Origin: DATFVA01 sp963811905
Lineage (GTDB): Bacteria > Bacteroidota > Ignavibacteria > Ignavibacteriales > Ignavibacteriaceae
Length of the DNA: 64,000 nucleotides
Direction: 5' to 3'
Assembly (NCBI GenBank): GCA_963811905.1
Contig: CAWETK010000011.1
Location: 248,001-312,000 of the forward strand
Numbering within the stretch: position 1 is the stretch's first letter; each line of letters begins with the position of its first letter. The notes beneath the pieces were generated by a model. That model had not been told where the DNA came from, made no database searches, and saw nothing but the letters and a program-made list of their open reading frames with translations. Made by a program: the position numbers and the translations under genes. Below, piece by piece: positions 18,332 to 27,982 of the stretch.

Positions 18332-19205
18332 TTATTGATATAATGTTCCGGTATTTATGACAGGCTGCATTTCTCTTTCAGAAACCAGCGCCACCATTAA
18401 ATTATTAACCATAGTAGCTTTCTTGTCTTCATCAAGCTGCACTATATTCTGCTGACTTAAAGCCAGCAGAGCACTCTCAACCATCCCAACGGCACCTTCA
18501 ACAATTTTCTGCCTTGCCGCAACGATTGCTTCTGCCTGCTGCCTGCGCAGCATTGCCTGTGCAATCTCCTGCGCATATGCAAGGTGACTGATACGGGCTT
18601 CCACTACTTCCACTCCGGCTATCTCAAGCCGTGACTGAACCTGTTTCTGAAGTGCTTCTGCAATTTCCTGGGGACTCCCTCTCAATGAAGCCTTATCTTC
18701 TTCTCCATCATAGGGGTATTCGGAAGTCAAGTGACCGGATTGCAGTCTCACTCTGGATGGCAACGAATTCTTCATAATTATCAACATCGAAAACTGCCCG
18801 GGAAGTATCGAATACCCTCCAGACAATGACTGCTGCAATCTCAATTGGATTCCCCCGCAGATCGTTTACCTTTATTTTATCGCTGTTAAAATTTCTTATC
18901 CTCAGGGTTACTTTTCTTTTAATGGTAAAAGGATTTATCCACCAGAAACCTGTTTCTCTGACCGTTCCGCTGTAGCTGCCGAAGAAAATGATGACTCTGG
19001 AATCATTGGGCTGAACTGTAATCAGTCCGGCCAGCGAGATAATGATCAGGAGAGTGAGAGGGAAAAAATACCAGAGAAAAGAGGGGTCATTTGCTCTTAC
19101 TCCGCTTATAAAAAGAATTACGTCCATGGCGATAAGGACTAAAATCATTAATAAAGCAAAAAATCCGTTTATTTTAATTGCTTTTTTTTCTGATACCGTT
19201 TGCAT
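18332..19205 (-). pseudogene. SPFH/band 7 domain protein, interrupted by a one-base frameshift
   Basis: Two overlapping frames together give one SPFH protein. The first (from ATG 19205) has two membrane helices and the SPFH core up to SETAIRSL. The second picks up as TSEYPYDGEEDKASLRGSPQEIAEALQKQVQ, the usual next block, and ends normally at 18332. The switch falls at about 18722-18732, where one extra base explains the break. Stomatin/prohibitin-like proteins scaffold membrane microdomains. All the rest is intact, so this may be a sequencing error, a recent mutation or an unusual frameshift site. Confidence 0.8.
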
Positions 19206-19396
19206 TTTAAACCTCTAAAATATTGCTATCACTATGATATCATAATAGTATCAAATAGTCAATAGGAATTCAATATTTTGAACCTTTAAGCCCTACAGAA
19301 CATTAATAATTTATTCCGTGAAGATTCTATTGCCATCTATAATATTTTTAATCAATTTGCATTAGCTAATTCAAATAATTCGGGTGAAAGAACCAT

Positions 19397-20218
19397 ATGA
19401 AAAAAGTTTTTATAGCTGTTCCGCTCCTCCTATTGTTTTTGGGCCTTGCTGCAGGCAGAATGATAGACGATAAAATGAAACACATTCTTCAGCAGCTGGC
19501 TATTGACGAAGGGTATGCAAACAATATGATCTGGTCTAACTGTGCCTATTCCAATTTCAACTTTCCCAGTCCTAAAACTCTTAAAGGGTTAGCTTCAGGT
19601 GAGAGAGCGCCCCTTGTGCAAACAGTTGCAGCCTACGTAAAAGAATATTCAACGACCAGGGAGTTTCTGGCGAAATACAATGAACTAAGGGAAAGCAATA
19701 AGCCGGCACCGCCTGAAAAGCCCAAAACTATGGATGAAATGAAGGCTGAGCAGAGGCAAAGTTATGAAGAGGGAATTAAGAATATGGAGGAAACAAAATC
19801 CAAAATGCCTGCAGATCAGCAGAGCATGTTTGATGAATCAATTAAGCAATTTAAGGAGCAGTTGAAGGAAATTGATAATCCTGATAACCCGATGTACGGC
19901 AAGGACGTTGAAAACATGTATAAGCAGATGTATGATCAGCAGATGCTTGATTACAATACTAAGCTCATTGAATGGGAAAAAGAATATCCTGAGAATAATC
20001 CCAAACCTTTACTAAAAAAGTGGCTCGCTAAATTTTTAGATGAAACAAAGGATATCGATTTTTCTGCAGTAACTGCAGCCGATCAGAACAAAAGGGAGGT
20101 ATTTGTAAAGCAGGAGTATGAAAGAAAAAGTTATGTATGGAAATTATGCTACCGTGCAGGAAAAGAAGCTGCTGATGCGGGACGAAGTTTTGCACAAAAA
20201 TGGATGAATGAACTGTAA
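19397..20218 (+). CDS. Exported hypothetical protein, charged and helical
   Basis: A 273-residue protein with an N-terminal hydrophobic leader (about 4-20). Most of the body is helical and rich in Lys/Glu/Met/Gln (MDEMKAEQRQSYEEGIKNMEETKSKMP). A Cys near residue 49 and one near the C-terminus are present. I recognise no family. It stands alone between a divergent SPFH operon and a convergent envelope operon. Confidence 0.6.
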   Translation: MKKVFIAVPLLLLFLGLAAGRMIDDKMKHILQQLAIDEGYANNMIWSNCAYSNFNFPSPKTLKGLASGERAPLVQTVAAYVKEYSTTREFLAKYNELRESNKPAPPEKPKTMDEMKAEQRQSYEEGIKNMEETKSKMPADQQSMFDESIKQFKEQLKEIDNPDNPMYGKDVENMYKQMYDQQMLDYNTKLIEWEKEYPENNPKPLLKKWLAKFLDETKDIDFSAVTAADQNKREVFVKQEYERKSYVWKLCYRAGKEAADAGRSFAQKWMNEL

Positions 20219-20241
20219 AGAGCAGACATTATGCAGGGGCC

Positions 20242-20297
20242 TGGCTAAAAAGTAAGACAATGTCATTTCGAAATGACAGGGTTACTTTTTAGTCAAC
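20242..20297. repeat. Inverted-repeat element, possibly also a terminator
   Basis: Outer arms tggctaaaaagtaa (20242-20255) and ttactttttagtca (20282-20295) pair 13 of 14, and an inner perfect palindrome tgtcatttcgaaatgaca lies at 20261-20278. It sits between convergent genes and looks like a small palindromic repeat or MITE-like piece. Confidence 0.6.
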
Positions 20298-20344
20298 CCC
20301 TATAACAAATATTACGTATAGGCAATAAGTGCAATTACTGTTTT

Positions 20345-20761
20345 CTATTTAAAGAAACCATATTTTTTAATATGCTGGTACGCAAGGTATCCCACGGCCG
20401 CTGTCTGAGCCATCCCTAATACATATCTTACCGGATTAAATTTTGAATTTTCAATGAATTGCTGATGCAGCGGCTCGATCATACTTCCCGGAGACTCTCC
20501 GGCATGGGATTCCTGTGATCCCGGACTATTTATCGAAAGTTTTGTCCACATCCATATTGTATTTTTGTCATTGTTCGCCTGCAGATCCAGTCTCATATAA
20601 TTCAGTTCACGGTATATCTCAAACTCCTCGAATTTCGTCTGAAGTTTTAGCAGCGATTCAAATGAATTAATTTTTACCACCGAATCCCTGTTTTCCTCCT
20701 GTGAATAAATAAACGAGGAAAGCAGTATAACAAAAACACATACTGGTTTAAGCATTCTCAT
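20345..20761 (-). CDS. Exported hypothetical protein
   Basis: A 138-residue protein with a signal peptide (to about residue 20), a charged body and a short hydrophobic segment near 119-130. It is last in the minus-strand operon after the channel gene (18-base gap). I recognise no family; membrane association with the transporter or channel is only a guess. Confidence 0.5.
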   Translation of the reverse strand: MRMLKPVCVFVILLSSFIYSQEENRDSVVKINSFESLLKLQTKFEEFEIYRELNYMRLDLQANNDKNTIWMWTKLSINSPGSQESHAGESPGSMIEPLHQQFIENSKFNPVRYVLGMAQTAAVGYLAYQHIKKYGFFK

Positions 20762-20779
20762 CGTTTTTATAAAACAATA

Positions 20780-21427
20780 TTAAATATTGTTAAAAAATTT
20801 ACTCATATAAGATTTGCCTCCTACTACAGCAAACACTACTGCAATGATTGCGAGTGTGATAAAAATAGTTGTAAATCCAATGATCACTATCTCCACTGCT
20901 ATTTCTATTTCAGCCAGGGCCATCGCCGAGAAGAAGATAAGAATTGCAAATCTTATAAACCTTGAAATAAGGGAGTAGTTAGGCACATTCTCCTTACCAA
21001 GAGCGTTATAGACAGAATTGGAAACTCTTCCCGCAATTATCCACCCCAGACCGAAAATTATCAGGGCAACAATAAGTTTAGGTATGAAAAGAACGCCATT
21101 CTGTATCAGGCTTGAAAGCACTGTCAGCTTCATTGCGTCGAGAGCCGTATATAAAAAGATCAGGAAGATTACGAAGAATAATATATTTCCTATAAAATTA
21201 AAGAGTGCATACCTTATATCTGCTTTGGATAAAGTCTGACGCCATCTGACCCTGGTAAACAAACGCTCAAGTCTGAATGCAATAAGCAGCTGTACAATTA
21301 TTCTTTTTGCGAGCCATCCTACAAACCAGCCGATCGCTAAAAGAAGAAAACCTCCCAGCAGGTTCGGCAGATAGCTGATTATTTCTTTTCCGAAATCAAA
21401 AAAAGGACCCTGAATCGAATTATCCAT
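20780..21427 (-). CDS. Small mechanosensitive-channel-like (TM-helix repeat) protein
   Basis: A 215-residue membrane protein with four hydrophobic segments, matching the conserved TM-helix repeat of MscS-like proteins (YLPNLLGGFLLLAIGWFVGWLAKRI; repeated later as VALIIFGLGWIIAGRV). It lacks the C-terminal beta domain of true MscS. Gly-rich helix faces are conserved. ATG 21427 has GGAG at good spacing and overlaps the end of the amino-acid permease gene by eight bases, so the two are coupled. A turgor-linked role is likely by family. Confidence 0.75.
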   Translation of the reverse strand: MDNSIQGPFFDFGKEIISYLPNLLGGFLLLAIGWFVGWLAKRIIVQLLIAFRLERLFTRVRWRQTLSKADIRYALFNFIGNILFFVIFLIFLYTALDAMKLTVLSSLIQNGVLFIPKLIVALIIFGLGWIIAGRVSNSVYNALGKENVPNYSLISRFIRFAILIFFSAMALAEIEIAVEIVIIGFTTIFITLAIIAVVFAVVGGKSYMSKFFNNI

Positions 21428-23693
21428 TTTCAACTCCGCTTTCTTTTGGAGATTTCAATAAAAGTTTCCAGAATGATTCCCTTTCCTCATATTCTTTAAC
21501 CCATAGAACGGGACAGACAGACTGCTCGGTAATTTCCTGTGCAAGTGAACGTCCGAATAACAGCTCAAGAAAGTCGCCTGTTTTCCCTCCCATTACTATC
21601 ATATCAGCATTCCTTGATTCATCAACAATACTGGTTAAAATATCTGAATCCGGCATTATTATAAGCTCAGCCGGAACATGGTTCAGCCTGATCAGTTCTT
21701 TTGCTTTCACTTCCCGTCTTTCCTTCTCTTTTTGAGATGTATTGGGTTCGTAAACCAGCAGCAGTTTAACTTTGCATTGGAAATAATCTACAAATGCAGG
21801 AGCAACTTCTGTGGCAAGTATTGCGTGTATATCAACATTGAAAGGGATCAGGATGGTCTTTACCTTTTCTTTAATAAAAGTCCCATGCAGTACAGCCACC
21901 TCTCCGGGAAATCTCTGAATGACGCTGTCTATTATCGATGAGAAAAATCTTTCAAGGAAAGTTGGATTCTTCTCCCTCCCCACAATTATAAAATTGCAGT
22001 TCTCCTCCTCGGCAGTCTGTACAATTCCCTCCGATATTCTGTGGCTGACTGCGACAATCGGGCGGGCGACAATTTCAGATTCGCCTATCACATTTTGCGC
22101 TGCGTCGAACAATGGTTTAGCCCTTGCTGTATCACTGGCCTCTACGGCAAGAGGACTCCCTTCCTTTATTTCGTTCACATGAAGGAACAATATCTCTGAA
22201 TTATCCTTTGAAGCGATCGCTTTTGCAAGATGTGTAAGACTTGAAACAGAATTTCTGTTGGCAAGAGAAACCAGTATTTTGTATTCCTTTCTTTCAAGTC
22301 TCTCAAGTGATTTAACTTTTTTCACATGTTCTATTTCGCGCTTGGATGCATACGTCCTGTATACGAATAACCCGATGGTAACCCAGATACCTGTTACGAT
22401 CCAGGCTGTCGGACTGTAATTGAACATATAGATTGCGAGGAAAAGAAGCATCAGTATACCTGCAACAGAAAGGTAAGGAAAGAGAGGAGTGAAAAAACCT
22501 CTGTCAAGATCGGGTCGTTTTTTCCGCAGTCTGATTAAGGTAATATTAACCTGCAGGAACAGAAGCAGGAACATGATATCGGCAGCACTGGCTACATCCT
22601 CTATAGGAAGAGAAACTGCCATTATGACAACAATAAAAAGCGAGATGACAATTGAGAGATGCGGAGTAAAGTTTTTCTTATGAACATGGCTGAAGAATGT
22701 CGGAAAGTTTCTGTCGCGTCCCATCGCAAAGGCAACACGGGAGGAAGAGTAGATCGTAGCATTCAATGCAGACATTGTTGAAATTATTCCTCCTATAAGC
22801 AGCATTACACCCCCGCCTACAAAGAAGGATTTTGCTACTTCCACTAGTGCTGTTTCTTTATTGGATGCCAGGTAAGCCCAGGGAGTCATACCTTCCGGTT
22901 TTACTGCTCCGAGTGCTGTAAATGCTATCAGAAGATAAATCGGTACTACAATTATAAGCGAAAGGAAAACTGCGCGGGGGATATTCTTCCTGGGATTTTT
23001 AATTTCTTCCGAGCACTGGGAAATAACTTCGAAACCCTGGAAGGCAATAAATGTAAGTCCCATCGCTTTAAATACTCCGCTCCAGCCGTTGGGCAGGAAA
23101 GGTGTAAAAGCCTCCTGCCAGTCGGGACGATGCAGGATCAGATTTAATCCAAACCCGATAAATATCATAAGGATTACAATTTTAGCCATCGTTACGATAT
23201 TTCCAATTTTCCCTGTTTCGGAAGCTCCGCGGAAATTAACATAAGCAAAAAGAAGAGCTGCCGCAGCAGCAAGGATTTTTTGCGGCGATAAAAATCCCCA
23301 GTGAGGCATAACGATATTAAATTCGTGGAGCACTAACTCGAAATAAGCTCCGAAACCAAGCGCATAAAGACTGCAGGCGACCGCGTGTGCAAACCAGCTC
23401 ATCCAGCCGGATATAAAGCCGTTCCATTTCGGGAGCCCTTCCTTAACCCATAAGTAGCCTCCTCCCGCATCGTGAAAACAGGATCCAAGTTCAGCATATG
23501 AGAAGGCAGTTAAAAGGGCAACGATGCCGTTTAATCCGAAGGTAATTATAAGACCCGGTCCTGCAACCCCTGCCGCAATTCCTGTCAGAACAAAAATTCC
23601 CGCGCCTATCATTGCCCCAACTCCTATCAGAGTAGCATCCATCAGGCGCATTTCCCTGCTGAGGTGAACTTCAGTCTCAAATTTTTTTGCCAC
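21420..23693 (-). CDS. APC-family amino-acid permease with two universal-stress domains
   Basis: A 757-residue fusion. Residues about 15-440 form the 12-helix APC transporter, with the N-terminal GVGAMIGAGIFVLTG motif and many Gly-rich helices. Residues about 470-600 and 610-740 look like two UspA-type domains, one with the VMGGKTGDFLELLFGRSLAQEI nucleotide-loop pattern. Such fusions are known in APC transporters and may tie transport to ATP or stress state. It is followed by the coupled channel-like gene. No specificity can be assigned. Confidence 0.85.
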   Translation of the reverse strand: MAKKFETEVHLSREMRLMDATLIGVGAMIGAGIFVLTGIAAGVAGPGLIITFGLNGIVALLTAFSYAELGSCFHDAGGGYLWVKEGLPKWNGFISGWMSWFAHAVACSLYALGFGAYFELVLHEFNIVMPHWGFLSPQKILAAAAALLFAYVNFRGASETGKIGNIVTMAKIVILMIFIGFGLNLILHRPDWQEAFTPFLPNGWSGVFKAMGLTFIAFQGFEVISQCSEEIKNPRKNIPRAVFLSLIIVVPIYLLIAFTALGAVKPEGMTPWAYLASNKETALVEVAKSFFVGGGVMLLIGGIISTMSALNATIYSSSRVAFAMGRDRNFPTFFSHVHKKNFTPHLSIVISLFIVVIMAVSLPIEDVASAADIMFLLLFLQVNITLIRLRKKRPDLDRGFFTPLFPYLSVAGILMLLFLAIYMFNYSPTAWIVTGIWVTIGLFVYRTYASKREIEHVKKVKSLERLERKEYKILVSLANRNSVSSLTHLAKAIASKDNSEILFLHVNEIKEGSPLAVEASDTARAKPLFDAAQNVIGESEIVARPIVAVSHRISEGIVQTAEEENCNFIIVGREKNPTFLERFFSSIIDSVIQRFPGEVAVLHGTFIKEKVKTILIPFNVDIHAILATEVAPAFVDYFQCKVKLLLVYEPNTSQKEKERREVKAKELIRLNHVPAELIIMPDSDILTSIVDESRNADMIVMGGKTGDFLELLFGRSLAQEITEQSVCPVLWVKEYEERESFWKLLLKSPKESGVENG

Positions 23694-23957
23694 CGAGCCT
23701 CCTGGTTAATTGCTCGTATCAGGAATTTTAATTTACAGAAGTAAGATAAGAAAGATTTTTTATAGTTGTAAAAACACGGTATTAATTTTCCTTGAATAAA
23801 CCGGACTTATTTTCTAATTTGAAACAGATCTCCAAAGGTTCAATTAAATGACTGTTGATTTATAATTGCGTGAACAAATAATTCGGCTCTTGAGAATTTT
23901 CAGCCTTCTCTTTCTGATATATTTGTTAAACTCCATAATTAAGGAACAGACAAAAAT
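23694..23957. other. Intergenic region, divergent promoters
   Basis: About 260 AT-rich bases between the permease operon and the 213-residue membrane protein. No structured or coding feature seen. Confidence 0.35.
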
Positions 23958-24599
23958 TTGAACAGCGCTGCACTGCGGCTTAACAGAAGAAGCCCTGCGA
24001 GAATAAAAAGGTTTGAGAAAATAAGTTTTCTTATGGGCGGTGCAATGCTTCTGCTTTCTGCTTATGACAGGAACCAATCAGGAGGAATGAGCTCGGGATT
24101 ATTCGCTGTTATTTATTATTCCGGGTATATAGCCGGGGGAATAATTAACCTGGCAGCCGGGTACTTTTATTCAAAAATACCCGATACTAAAAAGGAAATA
24201 ACCGGAAGAATATTACAGTCGTTCGTCGCTCTCCTTCTGATTTTTGATTCAATCGACAAATTTACCAGAGGGAAAATATTGTTACCTGTAGTTTTACTGG
24301 CAGCAGGAATACTTTATTTTCTTGTTGCTATTTTTACCCCGGTTTTGAAGGAGAGACGGGTTATCACCGTTGACGATGATAAAATAATATTTCGAAGATC
24401 TTTCTTCACGAAGAGATCTATAGAATTGAAGGACCTTAGTGAATTTTCATATACAAATGATTCTTTCAGTATTAAACTGAAAAAAGGAAAGACGATAAAA
24501 TTATTTCCCGGGGAGAATGATCAGGACAGGATTAAATCATTTACTGAAAAGGTGAATAAATTAATTCGGGGTGAAAGTGGAATAGCGCTTGTTTTATAG
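23958..24599 (+). CDS. Membrane protein with PH-like C-terminal domain
   Basis: A 213-residue protein with about four hydrophobic segments (around 27-45, 48-70, 84-104, 112-132). A soluble C-terminal domain (VITVDDDKIIFRRSFFTKRSIELKDLSEF...IKLFPGENDQDRIKSFTEKV) has the strand pattern of bacterial PH (bPH2-type) domains. The start is a TTG with AAGGAAC upstream, so the N-terminal end is uncertain. Monocistronic. Function unknown. Confidence 0.55.
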   Translation: MNSAALRLNRRSPARIKRFEKISFLMGGAMLLLSAYDRNQSGGMSSGLFAVIYYSGYIAGGIINLAAGYFYSKIPDTKKEITGRILQSFVALLLIFDSIDKFTRGKILLPVVLLAAGILYFLVAIFTPVLKERRVITVDDDKIIFRRSFFTKRSIELKDLSEFSYTNDSFSIKLKKGKTIKLFPGENDQDRIKSFTEKVNKLIRGESGIALVL

Positions 24600-24808
24600 T
24601 ACTGAAAGCAGCCTGAAGCTTCTCAGGTTGTTTCTCAAATCACCTGCCGGCAGTATATTCTGAACGCCCTTCCTCTGCAATCGCCTGCAATAAATGGGCT
24701 TATACGGATATTGACGTCACGCACTGTTCGAATCTATAACTTGAAAAAATAGATTATGATTTTAAATTGATTAATGAACTATATGTTGAATAAAATATGG
24801 AGGAAATT

Positions 24809-25126
24809 ATGTGGCAGGGATGGATGGATCTCGCAGTAGGAGTATGGCTTATTATCAGTGCATTTGTGCCGGCATTCCAGACACCTTCAAGTATGATTGT
24901 TGCCGGAATAGTAGCATTCGTATTTGGTTTCTGGGGCGCTGCCAGAACTAATAGCTGGCAGGGTACGGTCAACGGTATAATCGGTATATGGTTATTCCTT
25001 AGCGGAATTGCTTTTGCATTAGCTGCACCATGGAACTTCTTTATTTCGGGTGCAGTAGTCGGTATACTGGCAATATGGAACGTTACTCAGCATGACTCCC
25101 CCGGACAAGTACATACTGCACGCTAA
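24809..25126 (+). CDS. SPW repeat membrane protein
   Basis: A 105-residue protein with four hydrophobic segments and two SPW-type repeats (WQGWMDLAVGVWLIISAFV, then WQGTVNGIIGIWLFLSGIAF). SPW proteins are short membrane proteins common in bacteria with unknown function. ATG 24809 has GGAGG six bases upstream; an ATG at 24797 would overlap that site. It ends at a strong terminator. Confidence 0.85.
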   Translation: MWQGWMDLAVGVWLIISAFVPAFQTPSSMIVAGIVAFVFGFWGAARTNSWQGTVNGIIGIWLFLSGIAFALAAPWNFFISGAVVGILAIWNVTQHDSPGQVHTAR

Positions 25127-25148
25127 AATAATATGCAGATAAAGAAAG

Positions 25149-25183
25149 AGCCTTATCTCATTATAGGGATAAGGCTTTTTTTA
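25149..25183. terminator. Rho-independent terminator
   Basis: A 9-bp stem agccttatc/gataaggct (25149-25157, 25168-25176) followed by a T-run. It serves the plus-strand SPW gene and, through A-run symmetry, perhaps also the convergent reductase gene. Confidence 0.9.
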
Positions 25184-25822
25184 TTTCTTCAAAAGCTTAA
25201 ATGCATGACTCCATACATTGTTCTTAAACCCAAAATGGATCCATAGCATTGCAAGCGCTTCAAGCCAGTATGCTTCGGATATATCTCCCATATCAATTAT
25301 ACTTTTCCATCCCCATTGTTCAGCGAATTCAGTGATCTTCTTTTTAGCCTCGTCATCATTACCGCATATAAAAAGATCCGGATCACCTTCTTCCCTCGGA
25401 GGGGCTATCATTATGTACGCACTAATTATATTAAAAGCTTTGACAACCTTTGACTCCGGGAGCCAGGACTGAATTTTCTCCCCTCCCGAATTACCCGGGG
25501 AAGCATCCAGAGCAGGAGGACCTCCTTTTGAATGAGCAAGGGGATTGGTAACATCCATTACTATTTTACCCTTGAAGTTTTCCCTGCCGGCAAGGTTAAG
25601 TGCATTCTCTGTTCCGGCCCAGCCTGTAGCAAGCACTATCAGCTCACCGAATTTCGCAGCCTCTTCATTAGTTCCCGCGGAAGCATTTTTCCCGGCTTGT
25701 TTTGTCCAATCAGAAAGTTTTGCCGGCTCTCTGCTCCCGATTTTCACTTCATGTCCCAGCCTGCACAGACCAATACCCAGCTGCTTACCGACTACTCCTG
25801 ATCCTATGATGCCTATCTTCAT
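25181..25822 (-). CDS. NADPH-dependent F420 reductase-like oxidoreductase
   Basis: A 213-residue Rossmann protein with GIIGSGVVGKQLGIGL at the N-terminus and GSRE at the second strand, pointing to NADP(H) binding. The rest (VMDVTNPLAHSKGGP, VVKAFNIISA) matches the F420-dependent NADP reductase/DUF-type 'NAD(P)-binding' family common in non-methanogens. Whether F420 is used is not known here. Transcribed alone. Confidence 0.8.
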   Translation of the reverse strand: MKIGIIGSGVVGKQLGIGLCRLGHEVKIGSREPAKLSDWTKQAGKNASAGTNEEAAKFGELIVLATGWAGTENALNLAGRENFKGKIVMDVTNPLAHSKGGPPALDASPGNSGGEKIQSWLPESKVVKAFNIISAYIMIAPPREEGDPDLFICGNDDEAKKKITEFAEQWGWKSIIDMGDISEAYWLEALAMLWIHFGFKNNVWSHAFKLLKK

Positions 25823-25869
25823 ATGCCCTCCTTAAAATTTAAATTATTAATTGCAGCGCAATGCGTGCG

Positions 25870-25916
25870 AATTTAAACCTGCCCGGCGGCAGGCAAGCTT
25901 GAACCTGAACTTAAAC
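25870..25916. repeat. Dispersed GC-rich palindromic repeat
   Basis: Contains cctgcc-cggc-ggcagg (25878-25893) then aagcttgaacctg. A related stretch (ccggca, aggcttgaacctg) lies at 36470-36530 after the ATPase gene, so it looks like a small dispersed repeat. Confidence 0.4.
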
Positions 25917-25917
25917 T

Positions 25918-26151
25918 TTACTGTTCATAATTCTCAACCGTATCGGTTCCCCTAAGATTTGCCTTATCAGGATTTTCTCCGTATTCTTTCAAAGCTCTTC
26001 TTTGTCTTAGTAAATCCCAGTAACGGTCAAGTTCAACCTGAAGTTTTTCAACCTCTTTCCTTTCATCAAGTGATAAACCATCCTTCGAGTAAAGCTTGTG
26101 CTCCTTATCAAGGAGAGCCTTTATTTTATCCATAACTTCTTTATCTGTCAT
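25918..26151 (-). CDS. DUF2630 family protein
   Basis: A 77-residue helical protein with the family pattern MTDKEVMDKIKALLDKEH...EVEKLQVELDRYWDLLRQRRALKEYGENPDKA. Function unknown; found in many bacteria as a single gene. It follows the reductase on the same strand but with a 95-base gap containing a repeat. Confidence 0.85.
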   Translation of the reverse strand: MTDKEVMDKIKALLDKEHKLYSKDGLSLDERKEVEKLQVELDRYWDLLRQRRALKEYGENPDKANLRGTDTVENYEQ

Positions 26152-26305
26152 CAGATGCTCCTTTTTGGGCGAAGATATTTAAATATCTGCACAACTGATG
26201 TGAGAAAGGTAATCTTCCGTGATTTTTTCGTGATGAAATTATATAAAAAAAATTGCAAATAGATTAAAGGTTATACATCTCCTAAAAATATAACAGGAGT
26301 CTTAT

Positions 26306-27874
26306 ATGAAAATATATTCAACAACCATTTTAATTGCTGCTTTCGTTTCTACCATAAGCTTTCCTCAGTATGACTGGCACATTCAAAATTCAGGATCGAA
26401 CAGGGAATTAACGGACGTTTGTTTTGTTGATGAGAACAACGGATGGATATCGGGCTGGACGGAAACCATGCTTCATACTACGGACGGGGGAGAAACCTGG
26501 GCGCCGCAGACCATCCCCCCTGCTAATGCATATTACAGTGTATTTTTTACAGATTTACAAAACGGCTGGGCCTCAGCTTATGCCGGAAAAATAGCACATA
26601 CCCCGGATGGTGGCAATACGTGGGTTAGTCAGACCACACCAACTATCTCCGACCTTAATAATATATTTTTTATTAATCCGGATGTTGGCTGGGCAGCCGG
26701 CGGTCAGTATGCCGGCTTTGAAAATGATGCTGTAAGAACAATACTGGGAACAACAGATGGAGGAAGCACATGGGAAGGTCAGTACGAACAGGCTTATAAA
26801 TCTCCTCTTCTGAGCATTTTCTTTATCGATAGTAATAATGGCTGGTCAACCGGATCGAATGGAGTATTGATGCATACTACCAATGGCGGTGCCGTTTGGA
26901 TGGAACAGACAATTGCAGCTTCTTTTACTTTTTACGATGTATTTTTTACAAATATAAATATGGGTTACGTTGTCGGAAGCGATGGGAACCTGCCGCACCA
27001 TGCTTCTGTATTCAGGACGCTGGATGGAGGAAACAGCTGGACTGAAACTCCGCTGGGTAATGGTGAAACTTTAACCGGCGTATATTTTACTGATGAGCTT
27101 AATGGTTGGGCCTCGGGTAATGATTTTCCGGGCGGAAATGTTGGTATAATGTATCATACATCGGACGGGGGAGAAAGCTGGTCATACCAGAGCATACCTG
27201 TTGTAGATGCATTACATAATGTATTCTTTCTTGATAATACTCATGGCTGGGCTACAGGTCACCTTGGAACTATTATTGCCACTAACACTCCTGTCCCTGT
27301 TGAACTTGCCTTATTTACTGCTGCTGTTGAAAACAGGACTGTATTATTAAGCTGGCAGACAGCAACAGAGACAAACAATTCCGGCTTTGAAGTACAGAGA
27401 TCAAATGTGAGGAACGGGAAATCAGGAACTCAGAACTGGGAGATGATCGGGTTTGTTAAAGGGAGCGGAACATCAGCACAAAAAAATAATTATACTTTTA
27501 TTGACAGAAATATAGAAAGCGGAAGTTATTCTTACCGGTTAGTTCAGATTGATTTTGACGGAACAAGAACTGAATCAGAATTTGTTAATGTTGAAATTAA
27601 TGCTGTGCCGTCCGAATATGCTTTAATGCAGAATTATCCAAATCCCTTTAACCCGGCAACAGCAATAGAATATTCAATACCGGAAAACGGAAACGTTAAC
27701 CTTGATATATTCAATACACTGGGAGAAAAAATTAAATCCCTGGTAAATAGTTATAAATCAGCCGGAAATTATAAGGTTAATTTAGATGCCCGGGCGCTTC
27801 CGAGCGGAATATATTATTACAGGATTGAGTCCGGTAATTTTACCAAGGTGAAGAAAATGATTCTGTTAAGGTGA
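26306..27874 (+). CDS. T9SS-secreted Ycf48-like propeller protein
   Basis: A 522-residue exported protein: signal peptide (to about residue 20), then Ycf48-like repeats of the form NGWxSG...HTTDGGxTW (at least six, about 25-325) forming a beta-propeller. A Fn3-like region follows (about 335-420, LFTAAVENRTVLLSWQTATE). The C-terminal T9SS sorting domain contains NYPNPFNPATAIEYSIP and ends KKMILLR. Surface or secreted location is expected. AGGAG precedes the ATG. Monocistronic, convergent with the radical SAM gene. Confidence 0.9.
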   Translation: MKIYSTTILIAAFVSTISFPQYDWHIQNSGSNRELTDVCFVDENNGWISGWTETMLHTTDGGETWAPQTIPPANAYYSVFFTDLQNGWASAYAGKIAHTPDGGNTWVSQTTPTISDLNNIFFINPDVGWAAGGQYAGFENDAVRTILGTTDGGSTWEGQYEQAYKSPLLSIFFIDSNNGWSTGSNGVLMHTTNGGAVWMEQTIAASFTFYDVFFTNINMGYVVGSDGNLPHHASVFRTLDGGNSWTETPLGNGETLTGVYFTDELNGWASGNDFPGGNVGIMYHTSDGGESWSYQSIPVVDALHNVFFLDNTHGWATGHLGTIIATNTPVPVELALFTAAVENRTVLLSWQTATETNNSGFEVQRSNVRNGKSGTQNWEMIGFVKGSGTSAQKNNYTFIDRNIESGSYSYRLVQIDFDGTRTESEFVNVEINAVPSEYALMQNYPNPFNPATAIEYSIPENGNVNLDIFNTLGEKIKSLVNSYKSAGNYKVNLDARALPSGIYYYRIESGNFTKVKKMILLR

Positions 27875-27924
27875 GCGCTGGTATGATATAGCATGCAGGC
27901 ACATCAGCATATTAAATAAATTTC

Positions 27925-27953
27925 GCGGCTTAGCACAATCATTGCAAAGCCGC
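27925..27953. terminator. Hairpin between convergent genes
   Basis: A 7-bp stem gcggctt/aagccgc with a 15-base loop; probable shared terminator. Confidence 0.5.
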
Positions 27954-27982
27954 TTCATATGGATTATAATTTATTTCAGCTT

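Noticed and set aside
18722..18732. Programmed frameshift in the SPFH gene
   Set aside because: No slippery heptamer or downstream structure was seen, so mutation or error is simpler; kept as a finding only.
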